Shown here: one piece after another, positions 27,801 through 35,888 of the stretch
How the letters are laid out: each line of letters starts with the position of its first letter
Numbering within the stretch: the stretch's first letter is position 1
Notes under the pieces: model-generated
The model's database searches: none
The model's input: only the letters and a program-made list of their open reading frames with translations
What the model was told of the DNA's origin: nothing
Assembly: GCA_964006375.1 (NCBI GenBank)
Contig: OZ023266.1
Location: forward strand, 19,104,590 to 19,168,589
Length of the DNA: 64,000 nt
Reading direction: 5' to 3'
From: Tillus elongatus
Taxonomy: Eukaryota; Arthropoda; Insecta; Coleoptera; Cleridae
Translations under genes and position numbers: made by a program

Positions 27801-30800
27801 GGAATGACGACACGCATCATGGTCAATCAAAGTGGAAGCCAAACAGATAATTTCAACACGAATTATCGTAACTGTCTTTTGGGGCAGGAAAGGGAATTTG
27901 TTGGTGGATTTTATGCCAAGAGACACAACAATCAATTCTGATGTATATTGTGAGAAATCTCCGGCATGACCTACTGTCTTCCGGTGTGATGTTGCTCCAT
28001 GATAATGCAAGGCTAAACGTTTCTGCACAAACACAAGGCCTCGTCAGGTCTTTTGGATGGGAGCAACTGGATCATCTACCTTACAGTCCAGACCTTGCAC
28101 CCAGTGATTTTCACTCGTTACATTACTTAAAGGACAGACTTGGTGGTCAACGGTTTACCGACGATAAAGAAGTGAAAACTGTAGTCATGGATTGGGCTTC
28201 TTCACAGTGAAATTAAAAAAACTTGAATGGTGTGACAAATGTTTGACCGAAAATGGATATTATGTAGAAAACTAGATGAAATTATGGAGAATATGGAAAA
28301 AAAAATTTAATGATATTTACAGTATTGTTTTCCTCATTAAAAAACGGACCTTATTAAAAAAATATCCCTCATATATAAACCTGTGCTGTACGGGCATAGG
28401 CTTTCCGCCAAATGCAAGTGCATTAGATATTATGATTGCAATGATGAAATTGCATGATCGGAAAGCAGCAAAAGTTAATAACATTTCTGGAGAAATATTA
28501 TAGTAAGAATACTTGAATATGCATATATACTAACCTTTGAAGCAAGTACAAGATGAAGACTTCACATTTGGTCTCTGTATAAGACATTCACTGCCAAACC
28601 TCGATTCTGTAACGCTTCTAGGAAAGGAAGAATGCTGATACACACCTTGACCCATCAACACTGGTTGTTTTGGAATAAAATTTGGGCCACATACACATGG
28701 ACTTTGTTGGCAGGTACAAATAGAAGGCGCAGAGGATGGAACAGAATTGGGTCTTCTAGCTTTTACGGTAATATTGGTGGTGTTATCAACTGTAGAAACT
28801 TTAATATCACCAACTAGTTTCTTGCGGTGTGATTTGTTTGGTGCTGCCATCTGGAAAAAGCATTTAAAGAAAGTGAATTTTTGCTTGTCTCTTCCTGAAG
28901 CATATTGTTTAAGTAAAAAATAGCAAAAACACTTGGTGAAACTTCACAGGACCAGTCTCGATAGCAGTTTATATCTAGTGCTTATCGAGAATGGTCATGA
29001 GACCAAAGACTGTGCCTGAGCTTAAGAATCCATCTCATAGCCCAGAACAGCCCACAAAACGCTTCTACATAATCCCAGTGAAGAAAATCGTCAAGCATTT
29101 AACGACGCAAGAAACCGCTATGTCCGCATTCTTTCTGAGGCAAAAAACTCGTATGACCACATCAAAAACAAAGTCCTCTCAAGCTCCAACGGCAGCAAAC
29201 CCTTCTGGACTCTTGCTAAATCTATTGGGAATAATTTCTGCAAGAGCATGTTCACACCTCTTGTTTCATGGGATGAAATTTTTTCTACCGCTCTGGGCAA
29301 GGCTGAACTTTTTGCCTCGTTGTTCGCCGACAATTCTACTCTCAACCCACCTTCAAATGTTCAACCACCAACAGTCCCCAATGTCGCGCATAAAATGACG
29401 GATATCATTTTCAAAACTAAAAAGGTACGAAAGTTGGTCTCTTCTCTTAATACTATAATACTGCTCCCACATCTGGGGTGTTGCTGCCGCGTGGCTGGAT
29501 CGGAAGCATGCTTCACAATCGGACTGTTATTACCTCGTTGCAGGGGGAGGTGGTCAGCTTCGGGGCTGCGAGGGGGTGCCCCCGGGGGGTTTTATTCCCA
29601 CTGCTGTGCTCCCTCTTTGTGGACGATTTGCTGGCTATCCTGGGGCTGTGGGAGGTTGAGGTCCAGGCGTATGCTGATGATCTTGTCATAATGGTTAGAG
29701 GCAAATCTGAGGAGGAACTTGCAAGTACTCTTCAAGAGGCACTAAATGAAGTGAATGATCGGTGTCGGAGGGAACAGATCAACTGGAACGTACGGTTAAA
29801 TAATGTAATCCGCAGGGCTAAACTGTCCCTGTGGACATGCCGTAGAATCTGTGGAAATAACTGGGGAACAAACCCCCAACAGATGTACTGGCTCTATGTA
29901 GTGGTTATCAGACGAATGATAACATATGGAGTCATAGTTTGGTGGCCCAAGGCACTTCGTGGTATCGCGAGGGCCAAACTGGCTCATCTACAGAGACAAG
30001 CTTGTTTGATGATAACGGGAGCGATAAGCACCGCACCATCAGCCGCTCTGGACGTCCTCCTTAATATTCCACCTCTTCACATTTGGCTGGAGAGGTGGAC
30101 AACGTACAGATTAAAACAAACGGCCGACAGCATGCTGAAGGAAGTCAGTCTGGGAGGGTCCGGACTCCTCGATGACATTGAGGGTCATGGGATTCTGGAA
30201 ATGGTCTCAGACTTGATGCCTTTGGCAAAACAAAGCTTGCTCCGAAAGACCTGGATCAACTTTCGCCCACAAAGATTATCGACCTCTGCAGGAGGCTGGC
30301 TTTGTTGGGCGACTATTAGGCATGAGCCACAATAGTCCTTATGGTCGCAGTGGAGAGACCGGTATGGCCCACTCACAATCAAACCTAACCTAACCTAACC
30401 TACGTTCATATTCTATTGAAAATTCAATGCGTTTAATACATTACTTATGAATGTTATTTTCTGACAAAAAAAATATGGCCTACATAGAAAAAAATAAGAC
30501 CTAAGTTTACGAAGTGTGATATTTCGATGATACTCAAATCCTTTATGCACTTGTTAGATATCACTAGACTGGAAATTGTACGCTCTTTCCAAAAATCGAA
30601 AAATCCAATATGGCGGCCATAAGAAAAATGAAAGTTGAGGTGGGTTGCGGGATAACAAAAAAATATAGAGACATGTCATACACGCCATCTTATTCGCCTT
30701 AAGAAAGTGTCTGAATAATGTCACATTTTGACAGCTGTCCATTTAACCATTTCGGATTTACTGCCCAAAAACGAAATCCGCCATTTTCGGTTTTTCGGCG

Positions 30801-33800
30801 ATATTTCCAAAACCAATCATAAACCTAAAGCCGGATATTGAATGCACTAAGCTTCATCTAAAACTTTCCACATTTAACCTTTGCTGTAGGTATAATAGGA
30901 GCGGAGATCCTGTATAGAGAAGCGAATGTGGATCACATTGTATAGGCGAAACAGATCCATCGACTAAAGAGCAATCGAAAGAGTGGAAGCATTCTTGTTC
31001 TCCCTGAACCCAAAAAATCCTGCGTTCATGAGTCAGATGGAAATTTTTTTACTTCAGTTTTCTGAGACAAATGTGGGATAATTGCACTAGATTTTCTAAC
31101 AACGTAGAACTGTGACGAGGGGCTATTATAGTGAGTTGCAAACTGAATTACGAGAGAAAATTATAGAAAAACGCCGCAAACAACTGGCCATAGGTGTGGT
31201 CTTTTCGCAAGACAATGCCCCTGCTCACAAGTCGTTGATTGCATCGCGAAAAATTGATTAAACTGATTTCAAATTGATTGACCACGTGCCCTATTCTCCA
31301 GATTTAGTACCAACAGGCTATTATTTATTCTCAACGCTCAAAAAACAATTGAAAGTTAAATGATTTTCACAAACAACGGTCTTATATGCAGTTAAGGAGT
31401 GATTTGAAGACCAAGATCAAAATTTTTGCTTAAGCGTTTGGAATTGCTTTATGAATATTCTGCTAAATGTTTAAGTCTTAGAGGATATTATGTTGAATAA
31501 ATAAAATTTTGTTTAGAAAAATTATTGATCGAAAAAACATAGTAGATAGATAATCTATGTGTGTGTGTTGTCAAATTGACATGGCTGCAGGTTTAATGCC
31601 ATTTGTAAAATAGATAATCTATAAAAGTTAAATAAAAACATACCTCTTTACAAGAATAAGTTCTCGGACCCTGATCATCCATCAAATGAAAATTAATCTC
31701 ATCAGAATTGACGCTATCTGTTAATTCAGTTTCAATTACAAAATTCCTTTCTGATCTTCCAGATGATGGTCTGGTGTTTTGTGCAGTATTATACTTGGAA
31801 GATGATGCAGATGACTTGGCGCCATAATCTTCTGCAACCATGTAGACAGTTGTCGTTTTCTTGATTCCTTTCATATCACCCACTCTAGTCTCAGTATACA
31901 TATGGTGATGTCCAGAAAACTTATCAGCAGGCTTCTTCTCCAGTAGATTTTTTAATTTTGACAAATGATCAATTTCATTATTAATCCATGATAATTGATT
32001 TTTACGTTCTTTTTTAGCATACTGTACTAAATGATCGCCTTGTCCCATTGCTAAAGAAGTCCGTTCTTCTAATAGCCTCTCAGATAACGTTTTTTCTTGA
32101 CGCCAGTTGCGAGAGGATTGACTTGAAGATGTTGTCACCTCTTGGTTTTCATTGCTGCTTTCATCGTTGTTTTCTATTGGCTGTTGTTCAATGGGTGGAC
32201 TTGGTAAGAAAAATGGTACTGCATCTATTTTATCTGAAGTATTACTACCATCACTTCTTTGATTTTTACTCGTTATTACATTATTTACAACTTCTGGTTG
32301 CTGGTTTCTAAGCACATAGTGTTCAGGAGTTTGGTTTCTTTTGACTTTACCGTTTGAAGTTTCTGAACTGTCTTTCTCAGTCTGTTTCAGTAAAATTTGA
32401 TATTTATCATTTATTTCTGGAATGATCTCTTCACTTTCAGTTCTGATTTGTAAAGGTTTTGGTTTTTGTTTTGGTGGAGATAACTTATATTTTTGAGGAG
32501 ACCGGTTTTTAAATGGGGTTTTATTTTTCGGTGATGCTATTTGAACAGGATACCAAGGAATGTTCTGGTTTAAACTGCTCTTATGCGAATTTTTATCAGC
32601 ACTTTCACTACTTGTACTTTTTTCAGTAGTAATGTCTGTTTGTTTAACCGCCCCTACAGGATTAGACGTTGGTTTTTTGGGTCTGAATAAATCAGAACTT
32701 GTGCTGCTGTCTTCCACATATTTTGAATCAACTAGTTTTTGTATAATTCTTTTAACGTAACGCTTTTTCGTAGTACGGTCATATTTGTTTGAATTTACTA
32801 GCTTCTGAAGCAGTGTTACACTTTCCCGGATATCTACCAGTAATTTATCAGACTGGTTAGCTGAAATTAAAGCACCAAGTGGAAGATTTTTTGATGAGGA
32901 TTCGTTGGATTCCTCATCTGAAACTTTTCTCAAATCTTGTTTTGCTTCACTTCTTTTTAATTTACTAGATTGTACTTCAGATGATTCCATATTTTGCATA
33001 AACTTTTGATTATCTAAAGCAATGTTTTCCTTGTTTTCTATTACCTTATTTTGTAGATATTCACAACCTGACAAATATTCAAAACTTTCACAATTTGATG
33101 TTATACTGGTAAGGTCAGTTTGTACAACAGAACTTTGAATATTTACATTTTCAGGACTACCAGAATAATCTACGAAGATTATATTCTGTTTTTCTTCATA
33201 TGTGTTATTATCATCAACTAATTTTATTAACGTTTTTTCATCAATTTTATCAGTTTGTGTATACTTTGAAGTTTTCTTTGCAGTCAGTGAAGTCTGAATC
33301 TTTTTATTGCCACCTATCTTACATATACCTATACATTCAACAGAAACAGGCTTTGTTTTACACAAATTTATAACTTTAATTTTTTTTATTTGTTGATCAG
33401 GCTTCATGTTTTGTGAAGCTACTACATTTTCTTCGCTTTGGATTTTACGCATCTGCTTTTCACCCGATAAACACAAATTTTCACAACTACTACTTATTTT
33501 ACTTAATGTAGCTTTTGTCCGATTTTTTCTGGAATCATTTATATACCTGCTACCAGAATTGTCATTTTGAATTACAGAATCTGCATTTTTAGATTTTAGA
33601 AATTCGGCAGATAAAAGTTTTGCGGGTTTTTTAGTTTTTTTAATCATGGGTGTTTCAGTATAAGCAATTTCTTCATCGCTTTTACTTTGGCATTCTTCTT
33701 TTGGTGTTGATTCTGCTTCAGGCATACCAATCTTTCGCTTTAAATAAGCCAATGTTGATGAAAATTGTGCAATCTTTTGTCTTTCTAAACTGGAATCAGA

Positions 33801-34544
33801 GCTCGAAGAAAGATCTTTTATGTGTGGTAAAACTTTGACTGTGGGTATTTTTGTGCCAGAAGATGAAGTTGTACTGCTAGCAAGTGTATGTTTTACATCC
33901 ATGTAACTGCTAGTAGTTGAACTTGATGGAATAAGTTTATCATTTTGACAAGATGAGGATGAAGTGTGCAAAATTTTAGCATTAGCATTGTCAATGTTAC
34001 AATCAGAGGAACTGGAAGTGTAAACTATTGGAATTACTTGAACATTACCATCCTCTTTATCTTCGTTATTTGCAGGTTGAAATTTATTTGCATTTTTAAA
34101 ATTCAAAGCCTCATCCCTTTTATCATTAGACCTTTCAAGAGTGTGTAGTAATGGTAAGGAACTACTTCGCTGTCTGATATTTTTATTACAGTTGTCATAA
34201 CCAATATCAGCTCCATTGTCCCACTCCAGCTTCCTCGTTGATGTAATACTACTAGTGGGGGAAATGTTTTTTGACTGATCGCCACCTCCATCTGATTCAG
34301 TGTGTTTCTCATCGTCTATTTCAGTAATAACAACACTTGGTTTGTCTTCAACTGCCTGTTCTATTTTAGTAATGACAACTGTGGGTTTATCACAAAGACC
34401 ACGTTCCGTAACAATTTCTGGAACATATTTAACTGATGTACCACAAAAATATTTAGGTAGTTCACGATTTTGAGAATGTTTTCGATAATATTCTTCAATT
34501 GGATTTGATTTGGAACCACTTGGTTTCGTCTCGTCAGAATCCAT
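4170..34544 (-). CDS. Alms1: Alms1-like ALMS-motif protein, seven coding exons
   Basis: Coding exons in transcript order: 34544-31644, 28850-28535, 23975-22383, 16504-15867, 10855-10696, 10636-10488, 4259-4170. Every junction has GT/AG ends and the phases agree (0,1,1,0,1,0), giving 1,948 residues and a TAA stop. Residues 1-967 are a Ser/Lys/Glu-rich, probably disordered region; about 1,073-1,603 is Cys-rich with tandem repeats; about 1,605-1,816 has more Cys and then a basic Lys/His stretch; about 1,815-1,935 is the ALMS motif, with LQEYLKLNRPDF, CFTGKEM, YKRLPEV, ANRLL and KLRSHVLKGNHTLPL. ALMS-motif proteins (ALMS1, CEP295, C10orf90) act at centrosomes and basal bodies; Drosophila Alms1a/b are the nearest known type. 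CEP295-like identity is not excluded. An in-frame upstream exon (35888-35697) may extend the N-terminus. The introns are 2.8-6.2 kb except one of 59 bp, and mostly transposon-filled. Confidence 0.85.
4520..4920 (-). mobile_element. LINE 3'-end fragment with (ATT)n tail
   Basis: An (AAT)n run at 4527-4550 is followed by ACAACTTTATTCATAAAATC and AC-rich sequence. This layout matches the 3' ends of the minus-strand LINEs at 17697 and 8172 read in the same direction. No coding sequence remains. Confidence 0.45.
5100..5460 (-). mobile_element. mariner transposase remnant
   Basis: Minus-strand translation contains FWDCEGILFIDFKECNTIVN followed by YYATLLHKLQQNILEKRM, the segment around the first and second catalytic aspartates in mariner transposases. 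Flanking frames are broken. It sits in the last intron of the Alms1-like gene. Confidence 0.6.
6040..6470 (+). repeat. Copy of dispersed repeat family R
   Basis: It carries the family hallmarks in order: GAGCGCGAACTAGGACCCC, CCATATCTGGGGTCAGTTTC, a (TG)n run at 6117-6133, AACTCAAAAAATAATTAACC, TTCGTTAGCGAGGAAAATC, and the hairpin end ACGCACTTGCTGCGT. The open frame at 6175-6393 is repeat sequence, not a gene. Confidence 0.65.
7235..7925 (-). mobile_element. mariner transposase remnant
   Basis: The N-terminal part reads LSEGTKIEYRAAIEFL and SPSYSVVKNW, which is mariner helix-turn-helix sequence. A later piece reads VECARSFLDFCGENPVDVL then IVTG, leading into the first catalytic region. The pieces are in different frames, so the copy is dead. 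Confidence 0.65.
8172..9049 (-). mobile_element. 5'-truncated LINE, C-terminal reverse-transcriptase region
   Basis: A 234-codon minus-strand frame (8345-9049) includes KDLGIVYDEHLSFTGHI and LEYCSLVFEPFYSVHIGALE, the conserved region after the YxDD box in jockey/CR1-type reverse transcriptases. The 3' end is an A-rich tail of AAAT units at 8172-8200. The same layout, including the tail, is seen in the LINE at 44798-46490. Confidence 0.8.
9345..10352 (+). mobile_element. jockey/CR1-like LINE, 3' fragment
   Basis: It starts at AATTAATGCAGGAGTCCCTC, encoding the NAGVPQGSALAPTLF box, then YADDSTLH. The frame is broken by stops and indels. It ends with GTGGTGTGTTGTTGAAATAC plus an A run, identical in layout to the ends at 63530-63560 and, inverted, 11925 and 49985. 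One family, five copies in this window. It sits in the last Alms1-like intron. Confidence 0.85.
10488..10636 (-). CDS. Alms1: Alms1-like exon 6 (ALMS motif, middle)
   Basis: The acceptor TTAATTTCAG and donor GTGAGTG bound 149 bases. The first two bases complete a Lys codon begun by exon 5. It encodes VTRCFTGKEMRDIN, then YKRLPEVQQKL and ANRLLTEQFSK, the core of the ALMS motif. The intron to exon 5 is only 59 bases, the one short intron of the gene. Confidence 0.85.
10696..10855 (-). CDS. Alms1: Alms1-like exon 5 (ALMS motif, start)
   Basis: It begins after TTTTTTTTCAG and ends at the donor GTATGT. It encodes EYLKLNRPDFIENTEKRRKA, corresponding to the LQEAxxLxRPDFI opening of ALMS motifs, then a charged helix. 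It joins exon 4 (ending ALQ) in phase 0 and exon 6 in phase 1. Confidence 0.85.
11060..11880 (+). mobile_element. LINE remnant of a different family
   Basis: Plus-strand pieces read AYADDCKLFGCPTTSGDVLQ (YxDD box) and later AAAKKANSILYMFKKSFP with LYVTYRRPHLGY, then RDKDILERSQCAATRWP. These are reverse-transcriptase C-terminal features. They occur in shifted frames, so the copy is inactive. It abuts the next LINE near 11900. Confidence 0.7.
11915..14345 (-). mobile_element. jockey/CR1-like LINE with a long RT frame
   Basis: The 464-codon frame at 12428-13822 is an RT with PISLLSVVYKVMKKYINTEL, SKAFDQVWHAALL, INAGVPQGSALAPTLF and YADDSTLH. Upstream minus-strand pieces to about 14345 carry the end of an apurinic-type endonuclease (LDLLRTTKPESYKTL...APLGRSDH). 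The downstream piece with the C-terminal region is out of frame. The 3' end is near 11925 (rc GGTGTTTTGTTG). It sits in the intron between Alms1-like exons 4 and 5, in the same orientation as the gene. Confidence 0.85.
14594..15383 (-). mobile_element. LINE remnant, RNase H family A, with (CTA)n tail
   Basis: A 208-codon frame (14757-15383) encodes RNase H (CVYICSDSQAVLRAV, then VCVPDHCGIAGNEVANNLA) and the knuckle CQECGEDEETSYHYLCEC. The 3' end runs into a (GTA)n run on the plus strand at 14591-14610, so the element's tail is (CTA)n. A related tail is at 63826-63837. The RT part is lost by 5' truncation. Confidence 0.85.
15384..15640. repeat. Unclassified dispersed repeat end
   Basis: The sequence is rich in GGTATA/GGTAATC-type direct motifs and ends GCCCATCACTAG at 15624-15635, the same terminal motif seen at 3712 and inverted at 1170. 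It is probably the end of a nonautonomous DNA transposon. No coding content was seen. Confidence 0.35.
15867..16504 (-). CDS. Alms1: Alms1-like exon 4
   Basis: It is bounded by acceptor TGTCTATTACAG and donor GTCAGAAA, with phases 1 in and 0 out. The 212 full codons hold paired Cys motifs (ECVCCKQKKAPSRKFEEL, HPCFRVNQRTPW, CCRYCKSKL), then GVAYMLTFEYEKPKKHKQKQ and a Lys/His/Arg-rich segment, and end ALQ, the first residues of the ALMS motif. The Cys pairs could bind metal; that is inference. Plus-strand frames here are shadows. Confidence 0.8.
16740..17445 (+). repeat. Possible left terminal region of a mariner-like element
   Basis: TACAGGGTGGCTCAAATTCG at 16739-16758 has the TACAGGGTG start also found at 53630 and 46811. 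It precedes the transposase N-terminus at 17446. I could not locate a matching right end past 21115, so the boundary is tentative. Confidence 0.35.
17446..17696 (+). pseudogene. mariner-like transposase, N-terminal part, cut by a LINE
   Basis: The frame begins MVFSNFEKRHMLRIYYSNNR and has CEQYLEQYPERLQPHYSYFN, the helix-turn-helix start of a Tc1/mariner-superfamily transposase (DUF4817-like). It runs into the (AAT)n tail of the LINE at 17697. The continuation of the protein is found beyond that LINE at 20257. Confidence 0.7.
17697..20256 (-). mobile_element. LINE with one frameshift, inserted into a transposase gene
   Basis: The 619-codon frame (17889-19748) has DSFRPISISPALSKIFEYVI, LHKAFDTVSHEILLTKLEHY, GIPQGSLLGPLLFIIYTNDL and LYADDTSF, a complete RT. 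The 161-codon frame 19766-20251 is the endonuclease C-terminus (NLHISDHLGRQ) in a neighbouring frame. The true protein continues NTKVNWYTNELKCHK across the shift, so one small indel separates the two. The tail is (ATT)n at 17699-17720. The 5' end is truncated near 20251. The good coding state suggests a recent insertion. Confidence 0.85.
20257..21115 (+). pseudogene. mariner-like transposase, C-terminal part
   Basis: The frame carries RSRIQRVFKKHKYHPYKLNV, then IIWTDECNFSTSSLFNRNNE (first catalytic Asp), WQQDGAPPHNRRAVTEFLNE (second) and WPARSPDLSPLDYFLWGFLK (third). Stops occur after VEKPY, after RYLN and inside RQL-WQQD, so it is dead. It continues the N-terminal piece at 17446-17696. Confidence 0.75.
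20995..21265 (+). repeat. Copy of dispersed repeat family R (hairpin end)
   Basis: It has AAGTTCGTTAGCCAGGAAAATC and TTTTCCGGGAAAAAATTATG, then GAAAATTCACTAAAATAACG and the hairpin ACGCACTTGCTGCGT. These are the features of the copies at 6040 and 52985. Confidence 0.6.
21440..22010 (-). repeat. Copy of dispersed repeat family R with TA microsatellite
   Basis: It contains GACGTTTCAAATCGTGACTT, CTGACTAACGAACAGCCACT, TTTTTTGAGTTATCGGTGTA, (TA)n at 21826-21888, then GGGTTCTAGGGGGCCTAGTT and CGCGCTCATTTCAAGAAC. This is the same order as 52985-53525 joined to 56245-56350. Confidence 0.65.
22383..23975 (-). CDS. Alms1: Alms1-like exon 3 (Cys-rich repeat exon)
   Basis: Acceptor TTCTTTCTTTTGTAG, donor GTAAAGT, phase 1 on both sides; 530 full codons. 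It opens TSPCVRCSLELPTNQGVSLV and KKIEDALRKA. It then has at least four tandem units built on KCxSAVQCDCGNQNCxCTNKST, each spaced by CLCDSQTSTH-type sequence, and further CxC clusters (FSCVCSSEQLQTEGCVC). It ends CECGPEPELEQINE. Cys pairs separated by one residue dominate, which suggests metal binding or disulphide-rich packing; function unknown. The internal Met/Val start seen at 23925 is not a start, since the frame continues upstream to the acceptor. Confidence 0.8.
22990..23620 (-). repeat. Coding tandem repeat, Cys-rich units
   Basis: Four to five imperfect DNA repeats within exon 3 of the Alms1-like gene, about 130-190 bp each, recognised by plus-strand TTGCAATTTTGATTGCCACA followed by the rc of the CDCGNQNC codons. 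Copies near 23045, 23215, 23385 and 23520 are the clearest. Confidence 0.7.
24138..24200 (+). repeat. Possible hAT-like terminus
   Basis: CAGTGGCGGCTCGTCAGGTG resembles one end of hAT-family elements. No matching opposite end was found nearby; the Tc1 element at 24320 may have inserted into it. Confidence 0.3.
24320..26322 (-). mobile_element. Nearly intact Tc1-family transposon with 350-bp inverted repeats
   Basis: Left and right ends (CACTTAGCCGCAAAAATAA and its inverse TTATTTTTGCGTCTAAGTG) are flanked by TA at 24318-24319 and 26323-26324. The inverted repeats run to about 24672 and from about 25965. The transposase is on the minus strand: start at 25786 (MKRVRRNMTRDECVQAV), paired helix-turn-helix, FTDEFRFCLYSSNRR, LMHDNARPHVARIVNEYL and SPDMNPIEHLW (DD34E spacing type). 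A small deletion right after HLW shifts the frame; the last 58 codons continue at 24763-24940 to GGNTRY. It sits in an Alms1-like intron. Confidence 0.9.
26325..27265. other. Intronic stretch without a recognised element
   Basis: Repetitive-looking AT-rich sequence. Translation near 26600-26670 gives a short stretch (DPVCVTFTDFEKLDFPRFF) that may be a decayed transposase start, but I cannot assign it. Confidence 0.3.
27270..28270 (+). mobile_element. mariner remnant
   Basis: The N-terminal piece reads SAAEIHRLIREIYGDNAVSD and KVGKLLRMFKDGR. Then come IVTGDETLVSHMIPESKQQS (first Asp), VMLLHDNARLNVSAQTQGLV (second) and YSPDLAPSDFHSLHYLKDRL (third), the mariner DD34D type. Several frame breaks make it inactive. 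Confidence 0.8.
28535..28850 (-). CDS. Alms1: Alms1-like exon 2
   Basis: Acceptor CTTTTTCCAG lies immediately before 28850 and donor GTTAGT follows 28535. It enters in phase 0 and leaves in phase 1. It encodes MAAPNKSHRKKLVGDIKVST, a basic start, then SICTCQQSPCVCGP, the first CxC motifs of the protein, and ends SSSCTCFK. The ATG at its first codon could serve as an internal start of a shorter isoform, but the frame joins the upstream exon exactly. Confidence 0.75.
28990..30403 (+). mobile_element. Chimeric LINE: CR1-like 5' half fused to telomere-tailed LINE
   Basis: 28990-29450 matches the jockey/CR1-like family (FASLFADNSTLNPPSNVQPP, TDIIFKTKKVRKLVSSLNT). A short piece of that family's later sequence follows (CTCCCACATCTGGGG). 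At about 29490 it switches to GGCTGGATCGGAAGCATGC, the family B LINE also at 57670, with [20 protein letters not shown] and [17 protein letters not shown]. An internal deletion removes part of the RT and the RNase H. It ends with four AACCT units at 30380-30401. Confidence 0.8.
30890..31510 (+). mobile_element. mariner remnant
   Basis: Pieces read CDEGLL, then SQDNAPAHKSLIASRKI and LIDHVPYSPDLVPTGYYLFS, the second and third catalytic regions of a mariner transposase. Many stops. Located in the intron after Alms1-like exon 1. Confidence 0.65.
31644..34544 (-). CDS. Alms1: Alms1-like long exon 1 (or 2)
   Basis: An uninterrupted 967-codon exon from the ATG at 34544 (MDSDETKPSGSKSNPIEEYY) to the donor GTATGT after KE at 31644. 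The sequence is rich in Ser, Lys, Glu and Asn with poly-Ser blocks (SSSTTSSYMDV), and has the short motif YYRKHSQNRELPKYFCGTS near the start. A likely helical stretch near 805-870 includes SERLLEERTSLAMGQGDHLV. No catalytic domain is visible. Most of it is probably disordered scaffold. The frame is open upstream of the ATG for 18 more bases to a good acceptor (TTTTTTTAG at 34562), which suggests a coding exon further upstream. Confidence 0.8.
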
Positions 34545-34562
34545 GAAATTAACATGACAACA

Positions 34563-35696
34563 CTAAAAAAATATATATTTTTTACTATTTCCAAAGACTT
34601 TTAATAAAAATGTATAACATAAAATTTTATTTTAGACTTAGGTTTATATTGTGAATCAAAATAATACATTATCCACCTTAAAAAATCAAATCCTTTGAAA
34701 GTTTGTTGCAACCACTTACCCACTGAAATGATTTTTAGTTTTTATTCGAAATAATGCAAAATTTGTAACTTCTAACGCCGTTTAATCATTTTGAATATGA
34801 TATATTTGTTTCCTACTACAAACTTTAAACGGACACAAATACAAATAATTTTAAAATGTTGGTTATATGTCAACAAATGTCATTAATTAAAAGTCCCTGC
34901 AACGTAACCGCCCCTAACCAAAGCATGTTAATTAATAAATGTTTATTTTCTAATTCTTACTCTGTGACTCAACTCTAAAAGAGGTTCATAGAAAAAGAAA
35001 AGAATATGTAATGCTCCATGGAGAGGACATTCATAATTTAAATGAGCGAGTTCACCAGGCGCCGACCCCTGCCAGCAGCTGCATAGTTATGTCAAAAAAT
35101 AAAAATGTTAACAAACGTTAACTAACATTTTTAGGACATAACAATGCAACTACTGGCATTATCTCTAATCTATACATAAATAAGTCTTTCCTTCATCTTC
35201 ATCCTCTATAAAAAGTTTTTCGTGAGGAGAAGCCAATGATATAGTAATATAAACTATTGTATTATAAGATCATTGTGAGAAGCTTACGAATCTCATCGAA
35301 ATGCTCGTCAAGCATAGCTATTTTATCTATGCAATATAAATAAACTTAACAATTAAGGAGTTCACCAGGCGCCAGCTGCTGCCATCAGGGTAAATGAGAC
35401 GTTGACCTTGCCTGGAAAATTGGTATGTGCTAATGACCAGGCAAGGTCTATAGAATAAATAACCCTTGATGACCAGGGATATCGCACCCGCAGCCATTAT
35501 TAATAATTTAAAAATATATTATGAGTCTCAAGGTAGGCTTTCGCGAGCCCGGTATTATTATAATGCTTGTAAGTTGAGTTTATTTTTGTTGCTAAATAAA
35601 CCAAACAAAAAAATCTACATAGGATAAAGCACAAAGATTTAAAAAAAAAAGAAACGACAATAAACCATATTATATTATTATTAGTAGGTTACAAAC
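34563..35696 (-). other. Putative first intron of the Alms1-like gene, with palindromic repeats
   Basis: There is no gene inside. 35046-35165 is a palindromic repeat copy (ACCAGGCGCC, CAGCAGCTGC, TTATGTCAAAAAAT) and 35358-35400 is a partial second copy. If the upstream exon is not used, this is 5' flanking DNA. Confidence 0.45.
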
Positions 35697-35888
35697 CTTA
35701 GCTTTAACAGCTTTAACCATAGAGCAATAAAGTCGTTTTTTGTTGACAGTGAAAGTGCAAGGCAATGACATGTCATTGGTGCAAGTGCAAGGTCTTAGTC
35801 TTAGGTCTTTTCCCGCCAATTCGTTAGTGATTACATCTTTAACAACGATTAGTGTCTTCTCTGTAACTGCTATTTCGTTTTTAGCCAA
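35697..35888 (-). CDS. Candidate upstream first coding exon of the Alms1-like gene
   Basis: 64 codons from ATG at 35888 (MAKNEIAVTEKTLIVVKDVI) to VKAVKAK followed by the donor GTTTGT at 35696. It ends in phase 0. The first downstream acceptor, at 34563, opens the 18 bases CCHVNF directly in frame with the 34544 ATG, so the join would extend the protein by 70 residues to 2,018. It contains a CTC motif (RPCTCTND) like the rest of the protein. The donor is not a strong consensus, so it could instead be a separate short transcript. Confidence 0.5.

Noticed and set aside
30380..30403. Interstitial telomere repeats as evidence of a chromosome fusion or end
   Set aside because: The AACCT units are only two to four long and sit at the 3' ends of LINE copies, one with its own target duplication.
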